A program made the position numbers and the translations under genes. From Pseudomonas veronii (GTDB taxonomy: Bacteria; Pseudomonadota; Gammaproteobacteria; Pseudomonadales; Pseudomonadaceae), in NCBI RefSeq assembly GCF_001439695.1, contig NZ_JYLL01000004.1:62001-126000 (forward strand): DNA of 64,000 nucleotides. The letters run 5' to 3'. Shown piece after piece: positions 57,701 to 64,000 of this stretch. The notes beneath the pieces are model-generated. The model made no database searches. It was given only the letters and a program-made list of their open reading frames with translations, and was not told the origin of the DNA. Position 1 is the first letter of the stretch. Every line of letters starts with the position of its first letter.

Positions 57701-60070
57701 ATGAGCGATTTTTTGAGTGCAGAGGAGCTGGAAGGGCTGGACGCGTATTGGCGGGCGTCCAATTACCTGGCGGTCGGGCAGATCTACCTCAAGAGCAACC
57801 CGTTGTTAAAGACACCCTTGACCCTGGCGCACATCAAACCGCGCCTGTTGGGGCATTGGGGCACCACGCCGGGGCTGAATCTGCTCTATACGCACCTCAA
57901 TCGGCTGATCAACCAGTACGACTTGAACATGCTCTTTGTCGCCGGCCCCGGGCATGGCGGGCCGGCGGTGGTCGCGCAGACCTACCTGGAAGGCACCTAC
58001 ACCGAGTGTTATCCCTCGGTGGAGCGCAATGCCAATGGCCTGCTGCGGCTGTTTCGGCAGTTTTCCTGGCCCTATGGGATTTCCAGCCACGTTTCGGCGC
58101 AAATCCCAGGCTCGATCCATGAAGGCGGCGAGCTGGGTTACTGCCTGGCGCACGCCTATGGCGCGGTCTTCGATAACCCGGACCTGATCGTCGCCTGCGT
58201 GATCGGCGACGGCGAGGCCGAAACCGGCCCGCTGGCCGCCAGCTGGCACTCCAACAAATTCATCAACCCCGCGCGCGATGGGGCAGTGCTGCCGATCCTG
58301 CACCTCAACGGCTACAAGATCGCCAACCCGACGGTCCTGTCCAGGATCAGCGAAGATGAACTGTCGGCGCTGTTGTACGGCTATGGTTACGATGCGTACT
58401 TCGTCGAAGGCGATGACCCGGCGCAGGTGCATCAGGAGCTTGCCCGCACCCTTCACACCATGCTGCTGAAAATCCGCGAGATTCAGCACGCGGCGCGCCA
58501 GCCCCGGCGCGCCGAGACGCCGGAGCGCCAGCTGTGGCCGGTGCTGGTATTGCGCACGCCCAAAGGCTGGACCGGGCCGAAATTTGTCGATGGCTGTCGG
58601 GTCGAAGGCACCTGGCGCGCACACCAAGTGCCGTTGGCCAACTTTCAGGCGCCGGGGCATGTGCAGCAGTTGGCGGAATGGCTGAACAGCTACCGTCCCG
58701 ACGAACTGTTCGATGCCGACGGTGCCTTGCTCCCGGAAATCGCCGCGCTGGCGCCCACCGGGCACCGCCGCATGAGCGCCAACCCGCACGCCAACGGCGG
58801 GCTGGTATTACGCACGCTCGACTTGCCACGCTTTACCGACTACGCGGTAGCCCTGCCGGCCCCCGGTTGCCTGCGTGCCGAGGCGACCCGGGTATTGGGC
58901 AGCTTTTTGCGCGACGTGATGAAAAACGCACAGGGCGCCGCCAACTTCCGCCTGTTCGGCCCGGATGAAACCGCCTCCAATCGCCTGGACGCCGTGTACG
59001 AGGTCAGCGCCAAGGCGTGGATGGACCCGTTGGAGGCTGACGACGTGAACCTGGCAGCGGATGGTCGGGTCATGGAGATTCTCAGCGAACACGTGTGTGA
59101 GGGCTGGCTCGAAGGCTACCTGCTCACCGGGCGTCATGGCCTGCTGTCGTGTTACGAAGCGTTCATCCATATCGTCGATTCGATGGTCAACCAGCATGCC
59201 AAGTGGCTGAAAACTGCGGCCGACGTGCCCTGGCGCAAGCCGCTGGCGTCGCTCAACCTGCTGCTGACGTCCCATGTCTGGCGCCAGGACCACAACGGGT
59301 TCTCTCATCAAGACCCCGGCTTCATCGACCTGGTGGCGAACAAGAAGTCCGACGTGGCGCGCATCTACCTGCCGCCGGATGCCAACTGCCTGCTGTCGGT
59401 GGCGGATCACTGCCTGCGCAGCCGCAATTACATCAATGTCATCGTAGTGGGCAAGCAGCCGGAGTGGCAGTGGCTGGATATCGACGCGGCCGTGCGCCAT
59501 TGCCTGGCGGGCATCGGCCGCTGGGACTGGGCCTGCCGCGATGATCAGGAGCCGGACGTGGTCATGGCCTGCGCCGGCGACGTACCGACCCTGGAAACTC
59601 TGGCCGCCGTGACATTGCTGCGCGAATACGTGCCGGATCTGCGGGTCAGGGTCATCAATGTGGTGGACCTGATGGTGCTGCAGTCGTCATCGCAGCATCC
59701 CCATGGCCTGGCGGATGCCGCCTTCGATGAGTTGTTCACCACCGACAAACCGGTGATCTTTGCCTTCCACGGCTACCCGGCGCTGGTGCATCGGCTGCTG
59801 TACAAGCGCACCAATCACGACAACTTCCATGTGCGCGGCTTCATAGAGGAGGGCGCCACCACCACCCCGTTCGATATGGCGGTGATCAACAACCTGGATC
59901 GCTACCGGTTGGCGTTGGACGTCATCGAGCGCGTGCCCCGGCTGCACGAGCAACGCCACACCGCGCAGGCGCGCTACTGGGCGATGATGGAGAAACACAA
60001 GCTGTACCTGATCGAACACGGCGAAGACCTGCCCGAGGTGCTGAACTGGCAATGGACCCCGGCCGGCTAG
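57701..60070 (+). CDS. xfp: Phosphoketolase (Xfp family)
   Basis: A 789-residue thiamine diphosphate enzyme that converts xylulose 5-phosphate (and often fructose 6-phosphate) plus phosphate into acetyl phosphate and glyceraldehyde 3-phosphate (or erythrose 4-phosphate). The cofactor motif is [40 protein letters not shown] and [15 protein letters not shown] are family signatures, and the C-terminal half holds the pyrimidine domain ([14 protein letters not shown]). GGAGGGG before ATG 57701 is a strong ribosome site; a perfect FNR box precedes it. Acetyl phosphate could yield ATP when oxygen is short, but no acetate kinase is in the window. Confidence 0.93.
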   Translation: MSDFLSAEELEGLDAYWRASNYLAVGQIYLKSNPLLKTPLTLAHIKPRLLGHWGTTPGLNLLYTHLNRLINQYDLNMLFVAGPGHGGPAVVAQTYLEGTYTECYPSVERNANGLLRLFRQFSWPYGISSHVSAQIPGSIHEGGELGYCLAHAYGAVFDNPDLIVACVIGDGEAETGPLAASWHSNKFINPARDGAVLPILHLNGYKIANPTVLSRISEDELSALLYGYGYDAYFVEGDDPAQVHQELARTLHTMLLKIREIQHAARQPRRAETPERQLWPVLVLRTPKGWTGPKFVDGCRVEGTWRAHQVPLANFQAPGHVQQLAEWLNSYRPDELFDADGALLPEIAALAPTGHRRMSANPHANGGLVLRTLDLPRFTDYAVALPAPGCLRAEATRVLGSFLRDVMKNAQGAANFRLFGPDETASNRLDAVYEVSAKAWMDPLEADDVNLAADGRVMEILSEHVCEGWLEGYLLTGRHGLLSCYEAFIHIVDSMVNQHAKWLKTAADVPWRKPLASLNLLLTSHVWRQDHNGFSHQDPGFIDLVANKKSDVARIYLPPDANCLLSVADHCLRSRNYINVIVVGKQPEWQWLDIDAAVRHCLAGIGRWDWACRDDQEPDVVMACAGDVPTLETLAAVTLLREYVPDLRVRVINVVDLMVLQSSSQHPHGLADAAFDELFTTDKPVIFAFHGYPALVHRLLYKRTNHDNFHVRGFIEEGATTTPFDMAVINNLDRYRLALDVIERVPRLHEQRHTAQARYWAMMEKHKLYLIEHGEDLPEVLNWQWTPAG

Positions 60071-60073
60071 GGG

Positions 60074-60499
60074 CTACTTGTTCTTCCAGTACTTCTGCAT
60101 TTCCAGGAACAGAAAGGACGCCGTCCACGTGATCAGCACCAGACCGGTCAGCGCTTGCAGGCCGGTCAGGAACTTGATGTGGCCCATGGGGGTGATGTCG
60201 CCGAAACCGATGGTGGTGTAGGTCGTGAAGGAAAAGTACACGCAGTCCATGAACGAGCCATCGAACTGGCCCGACAGGCTGCCCCACTCGCCGTCGCGTG
60301 TCATCAGGTAATAGACCAGGGCGAAGCACCAGACTTCGATCGCGTGGGCGAGCAGGGCACCGAATACTCCGATGACCATCCTGAAGCGGCTCCAGACCTT
60401 GAGCCGCGGCAGCCAGTCGTTCAGGCGCAACAGGCATTCGTAATGAATGACCACGGCGATGATGACCACCAGCGTATTAATCAGCGTGACGGCCAGCAT
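60074..60499 (-). CDS. Two-helix potassium channel family protein
   Basis: A 141-residue membrane protein. Hydrophobic helices lie at ~2-22 (MLAVTLINTLVVIIAVVIHY), ~42-66 and ~110-135. The pore loop YTTIGFGDITP contains the selectivity filter TIGFGD, typical of KcsA/MthK-type Ion_trans_2 channels. No RCK or nucleotide-binding domain is attached. It ends 4 bases from the convergent phosphoketolase stop and is the last gene after the FtsH-like gene on the minus strand. GAGG precedes ATG 60499. It may adjust membrane potential under stress (inference). Confidence 0.87.
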   Translation of the reverse strand: MLAVTLINTLVVIIAVVIHYECLLRLNDWLPRLKVWSRFRMVIGVFGALLAHAIEVWCFALVYYLMTRDGEWGSLSGQFDGSFMDCVYFSFTTYTTIGFGDITPMGHIKFLTGLQALTGLVLITWTASFLFLEMQKYWKNK

Positions 60500-60532
60500 G
60501 GCGAGCCTCAGTGCGTGGTTTCAGGGCGACGC

Positions 60533-62356
60533 TCAACCTGCGGCGACCGGCACGGGTTTCATCGGCAGCAGCGCGGGGAAGTCCTCTGGGGTTAGGCTTT
60601 CCTTTTCCATCAACAGGTGCGCGCCGGCCTCCAGGTCGGCGCGATGCGCCTGGAGTAGGCTCTTGGCGCGGGCGTAGGCCTCGTCGAGCAGGCCGCGTAT
60701 ACACAGGTCGACTTCCCTGGCGGTCTGCTCCGAATAATCTTTCTGCCCCGTACTCTGCATCTGCTCACCCAGGTAGGTCATGTTTTGTCGCTCCAGCACC
60801 GACTGCCCCAGTTCGGCGCTCATGCCGAAGCGGGTCACCAACTGCCGCGCGATATCCGTCGCACGGGCCAGGTCATCGGCGGCCCCGGTGGACGTCTGAG
60901 CATATATCAGAAATTCGGCGGCGCGGCCGGCCATCAGCACGACGATGCGGTCCTTGAGCATCTGGCAACTGATCAGGAAGTGGTCCTCCGTCGGGCGCTG
61001 CAGCGTGTAGCCCAACGAGCCAATGGCGCGCGGCACGATGGACACCTTGTGTACCGGGTCCATGGCCGGCAGGTGGCTCGCCGCCAGTGCATGGCCCATC
61101 TCGTGGTACGCCACCACCTGGCGTTCTTCGGGGCGCAGCACGCTGCTCTTGCGTTCGATGCCCGCGATCAGGCGTTCCACGGCCGCGGTGAAGTCGTCCA
61201 GGCCGACCGTGTCGGCGCCACGGCGGGTGGCGACAATCGCCGCTTCGTTGACCAGGTTCGCCAGGTCGGCGCCGGTGAAACCGGTGGTGATGTCGGCAAT
61301 GCGCTCGCTGTCGAGGGCCTTGTCCACGGTGATTTTCTGCAGGTGGACCTTGAGAATCGCCTGCCGCCCCTTGCGGTCAGGGCGATCGATCAACACCTGG
61401 CGGTCGATCCGGCCGGCGCGCAGCAGCGCCGGGTCGAGAATCTCCGGGCGATTGGTCGCAGCGAGCAGCACCACGCCCTCGCGGGGATCGAAGCCGTCCA
61501 GTTCGGCCAGCAGCTGGTTGAGAGTCTGTTCCTTTTCGTCATTGCCGCCCATTACACCGACGCCACGCATCTTGCCCAGGGCATCCAGTTCATCGATGAA
61601 AATGATGCACGGCGCCGCTTGGCGCGCCTGTTCGAACAGATCGTGGACCCGCGCGGCGCCGACGCCGACGAACATCTCGACGAATTCCGAGCCCGAGATC
61701 GAGAAAAACGGCACCCCGGCTTCGCCAGCGATGGCTTTGGCCACCAGGGTCTTGCCGGTGCCCGGCGGACCGACCAGCAGCGTGCCTTTGGGAATATGCG
61801 CGCCCAGCCGTGCGTACTTGGCCTTGTCCTTGAGGAACGAGACGATCTCCACCAGTTCGGCCTTGGCTTCGTCGATGCCGGCGACATCCGCGAAGGTGAT
61901 CCCGGTGTCGCGCTGGACAAACACCTTGGCCCGGGACTTGCCGATGTTCATCAGCCCGCCCAGGCCCTGTTTTTCCGCGACGCCGCGAAACAAAAAGTGC
62001 CAGACCACCATGATCAGCATAAAAGGCAGCAGCCAACCCAGCAGGCCGCTTAAAAAGGTATTGTCAGTGACCCCGGTGAAGCTCGCGCCCGACTGCGCCA
62101 GGCTGGTGGCCAACGTCGGGTCGACCCGCACCGTCGTGAACAGGTTATGGCCGTCGATCGGCACTTGCAGCTTGCCGCTGATCTGGTCTTTCTCGACCTG
62201 CAGGTCGCTGACTTTCTGCTCGTTCAGCAACTGCAGAAACTGACTGTACGGGATGCTTTGCACCACGCGGTGTTCCGTCCATAGAAACTGCACAACGGTG
62301 AACACGACAAACGCGGTCAGAAAGTAAGACAGGTTCCACTGATGGTTCTTTTTCAT
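60533..62356 (-). CDS. FtsH-type membrane AAA+ zinc protease (additional copy)
   Basis: A 607-residue protease. TM helices lie at ~8-27 and ~107-128, with a periplasmic loop between. The AAA+ domain has Walker A GPPGTGKT (196-203), Walker [11 protein letters not shown] and the second region of homology ([20 protein letters not shown]). The zinc site HEMGH is His418, Glu419, His422. It is shorter at the C-terminus than housekeeping FtsH (~640 residues), which is normally beside folP/rrmJ, not here. The start follows AAGGTC closely. The likely role is membrane protein quality control in the stress regime. The BON-protein gene lies 79 bases upstream on the same strand. Confidence 0.93.
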   Translation of the reverse strand: MKKNHQWNLSYFLTAFVVFTVVQFLWTEHRVVQSIPYSQFLQLLNEQKVSDLQVEKDQISGKLQVPIDGHNLFTTVRVDPTLATSLAQSGASFTGVTDNTFLSGLLGWLLPFMLIMVVWHFLFRGVAEKQGLGGLMNIGKSRAKVFVQRDTGITFADVAGIDEAKAELVEIVSFLKDKAKYARLGAHIPKGTLLVGPPGTGKTLVAKAIAGEAGVPFFSISGSEFVEMFVGVGAARVHDLFEQARQAAPCIIFIDELDALGKMRGVGVMGGNDEKEQTLNQLLAELDGFDPREGVVLLAATNRPEILDPALLRAGRIDRQVLIDRPDRKGRQAILKVHLQKITVDKALDSERIADITTGFTGADLANLVNEAAIVATRRGADTVGLDDFTAAVERLIAGIERKSSVLRPEERQVVAYHEMGHALAASHLPAMDPVHKVSIVPRAIGSLGYTLQRPTEDHFLISCQMLKDRIVVLMAGRAAEFLIYAQTSTGAADDLARATDIARQLVTRFGMSAELGQSVLERQNMTYLGEQMQSTGQKDYSEQTAREVDLCIRGLLDEAYARAKSLLQAHRADLEAGAHLLMEKESLTPEDFPALLPMKPVPVAAG

Positions 62357-62435
62357 GACCTTGACTCAAAAAAGGGCACGCAAGGCAGACACAAACGTTG
62401 GATGCCCCAGTCGGCGCACTGGAGCCTGCATCACC

Positions 62436-63083
62436 TCAGGCGAGCAGCAGGTGATCTTCCACCCGCGTGACGCCCGGCACCGACCAGGCCGCCCGTTCTA
62501 CGAGCTTGCGCTCGCGCCACAGGTGAACCTTGCCGTCGAGCCGGACCACATCACCGTCGACCCTGACATGAATATCCTTGGCGTCCACTTCAGCATTGCG
62601 TTTGAGCGCATCTTCGATGCGTTTGCGGATATCGACGATGTCTACCCGCGGGCTCAGGGTCAGCCGATTATCCACCCCAAGCACGCCGGACAGCTTGCGC
62701 ACCGCCTTCTCTACGGTTTCTTTCTGGTACTGCCAGTCGACTTGGCCTTCGAGGGTGATCCAGCCGTTCTGAACGATGACCTTAACCGCATTCGCCGGTA
62801 CGTCGGCGCTCCAGTTGATGATGCTCAGGGCGCGGGAGGCGATGGTGTCGTCCGCGGTTCCGGCGCCTTTGTGCAGGCGCACCTGGATCTCCTCGGCGAC
62901 TGCGCGCACGCCTTTGATGCCTTTTACCGCGTGCTCGGCGCAGACCTTCTGTTCATAGCTACTGACATGTCCGGTGAGCGTGACAACGCCGTTTTCCACG
63001 GCAACACCGATGCTGGCTGCATCGATCTGCGGTTGGAATTCAAGCTCTTCCATAATGGCTTTGCGCAAACTCAAGTCGCTCAT
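62436..63083 (-). CDS. Triple BON-domain protein
   Basis: A 215-residue protein with three BON domains: ~1-68 (ITLTGHV-like VTLTGHVSSYEQKVCAEHAV), ~78-140 (GWITLEGQVDWQYQKETVEK) and ~145-214 (GDVVRLDGKVHLWRERKLVE). BON domains bind phospholipid or other hydrophobic surfaces; OsmY has two. No signal peptide is visible, so this copy appears cytoplasmic, unlike OsmY. GAGGACACCATC precedes ATG 63083. An FNR-like box, TTGAG-N4-ATCAA, lies ~86 bases upstream. It probably heads the transcript BON-FtsH-K+ channel. Confidence 0.88.
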   Translation of the reverse strand: MSDLSLRKAIMEELEFQPQIDAASIGVAVENGVVTLTGHVSSYEQKVCAEHAVKGIKGVRAVAEEIQVRLHKGAGTADDTIASRALSIINWSADVPANAVKVIVQNGWITLEGQVDWQYQKETVEKAVRKLSGVLGVDNRLTLSPRVDIVDIRKRIEDALKRNAEVDAKDIHVRVDGDVVRLDGKVHLWRERKLVERAAWSVPGVTRVEDHLLLA

Positions 63084-63168
63084 GATGGTGTCCTCAATCG
63101 AATTCGTGGCTGATGACGGGCCGAGAGTGGCCAGTCACTGGTTTCTACGCTCGAACCACGGAAAATCA

Positions 63169-63240
63169 TTGAGCTATATCAACAAGGCCTGAGTGATTCA
63201 CTCATTGTGTGAAAGGCAGCCATTAGTTGACAAAGATCAG
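63169..63240. promoter_or_regulatory. FNR/ANR-like boxes between the BON gene and the last usp gene
   Basis: TTGAG-CTAT-ATCAA (63169-63182) is ~86 bases upstream of the BON-protein start. TTGAC-AAAG-ATCAG (63227-63240) is ~127 bases upstream of the usp start. Each differs from the consensus at one or two positions. Confidence 0.6.
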
Positions 63241-63366
63241 AGCGCGCGCCCTATGGCGCCAGATACTTGACCGACGGTTTTCAGTCACAACAACAGGGCA
63301 CCACGCTACTCGCTAGGACGTCGGGTTGCAGTCAGGTGATTACATGCGCCCAGGCCGAGGTATCTA

Positions 63367-64000
63367 ATGCTGCCACTCAAACGTATTTTATTGATTGCCC
63401 CCTCGGAGATGACACGCACCCCGGCCTTTGACCGGGCCCAGGCACTGGCCATTGCAACCGGCGCGTTGTTGCACATTGTGGCGTTTGATTATGTCGCATC
63501 GCTGGAGGTGGCCGGCCTGTTTGACCATGACGCGATGGCTCAGGCCAGGGAAGGCTACCTGCAGGTCCACCGCCACTGGTTGGAGCAGCAAGTGCGCTTT
63601 CAACGGCGTGCGGGGCTGGCGGTCAGCTGTGAAGTGGTGTGGGCCAAACCCAACCTGGCGCATGTGCTGGCGTATGTGAACGACTTTCACGCCGACCTGG
63701 TGATCAAAGACGTCCAGCATGTCTCGGCCCTTGACCGGACCTTCCATCAACCCCTGGATTGGCTGTTGTTGCGCGATTGTCCGGCCTGTCTGCACCTGGT
63801 CACCGACGCCAGGCACCCCAAACCGCTGAAAGTACTCGCGGCCATTGACCTGTCGCACCTCGAAGAACTCACATATGGGCTGAACGAGCGCGTCCTCGAA
63901 CTGGCTTCGACATTGGCGCATGTGTGCGATGCCCATCTGCACCTGCTCAATGTCAGCAACTGGTCGGTGGTGGGCGATACCCCCACGAGCGTGCCGACCC
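63367..64000 (+). CDS. Universal stress protein, N-terminal part (cut by window end)
   Basis: The frame is open from ATG 63367 to the last base (211 codons), so the C-terminal ~95 residues are outside the window. The start RILLIAPSEMTRTPAFDRAQ is nearly the same as in the 53.4-kb usp gene, and FDYVASLEVAGLFDHDAMAQ, WLLLRDCPACLHLVTDARHP follow the same plan. It belongs to the tandem-domain family with three other members here. An FNR-like site at 63227-63240 precedes it. Confidence 0.9.
   Translation, partial: MLPLKRILLIAPSEMTRTPAFDRAQALAIATGALLHIVAFDYVASLEVAGLFDHDAMAQAREGYLQVHRHWLEQQVRFQRRAGLAVSCEVVWAKPNLAHVLAYVNDFHADLVIKDVQHVSALDRTFHQPLDWLLLRDCPACLHLVTDARHPKPLKVLAAIDLSHLEELTYGLNERVLELASTLAHVCDAHLHLLNVSNWSVVGDTPTSVPT

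Noticed and set aside
1..64000. CRISPR arrays, tRNA or rRNA genes, insertion sequences, phage genes
   Set aside because: No spaced identical repeats, tRNA-like cloverleaf, rRNA core sequence, transposase or phage structural gene was recognised.

Overview
The window reads as one continuous chromosomal segment of a Pseudomonas of the fluorescens group. It is GC-rich with dense genes and short gaps. Markers of that group are an AprA/Inh/AprDEF/lipase block, OprI-like lipoprotein, FAN1-type nuclease, RlhA, BdlA-like PAS chemoreceptor and ANR-type regulators. No rRNA, tRNA, CRISPR array, insertion sequence or prophage was seen. The identification rests on protein resemblance recalled from memory; no search was run.

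Layout. 1-5.4 kb: amine/amino-acid uptake and catabolism (end of a FAD amine oxidase, cupin, PotF-like binding protein, LuxR regulator, APC permease, P1 peptidase). 5.8-13.6 kb: alkaline metalloprotease, its inhibitor, the AprDEF type I exporter and the exported lipase. 13.7-18.0 kb: small lipoprotein, FAN1-like nuclease and an overlapping Fe-S helicase whose end runs into a truncated SDR remnant. 18.2-21.5 kb: AraC regulator and an alpha-E/ATP-grasp pair. 22.1-27.1 kb: one 1663-residue protein with a C-terminal TcdA/TcdB-type glycosyltransferase, probably a toxin. 27.4-32.5 kb: GNAT, FNR-like regulator, universal stress protein, zinc alcohol dehydrogenase and MgtC-like protein.

32.5-38.8 kb: a tightly overlapping seven-gene minus-strand operon (thermostable-hemolysin-family protein, AMP-dependent ligase, haem-oxygenase-like diiron protein, SDR, periplasmic TPR-like protein, OmpR-type regulator, sensor kinase). 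Its first Shine-Dalgarno is buried in a perfect hairpin, and two copies of a 17-bp direct-repeat site lie in the divergent promoter shared with a cytochrome b561 gene. This is the best candidate for an undescribed biosynthetic and signalling system. 39.5-45.7 kb: sugar ABC transporter, LacI regulator and xylulokinase, preceded by two perfect LacI-like palindromes. 45.7-53.3 kb: Lrp regulator, EamA exporter, RlhA, RidA, cytoplasmic PAS-PAS chemoreceptor, oxaloacetate decarboxylase-like enzyme and diguanylate cyclase.

53.3-64 kb: a low-oxygen/stress block with three tandem universal stress proteins (the last cut by the window end), OprI-like lipoprotein, a second zinc alcohol dehydrogenase, a second FNR-like regulator, phosphoketolase, a K+ channel, an extra FtsH-type protease and a triple-BON protein. 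FNR/ANR boxes (TTGAT-N4-ATCAA, several perfect) precede most of these genes and the related genes at 28-31 kb. The two FNR-like proteins and these targets therefore look like one regulon split over two loci.
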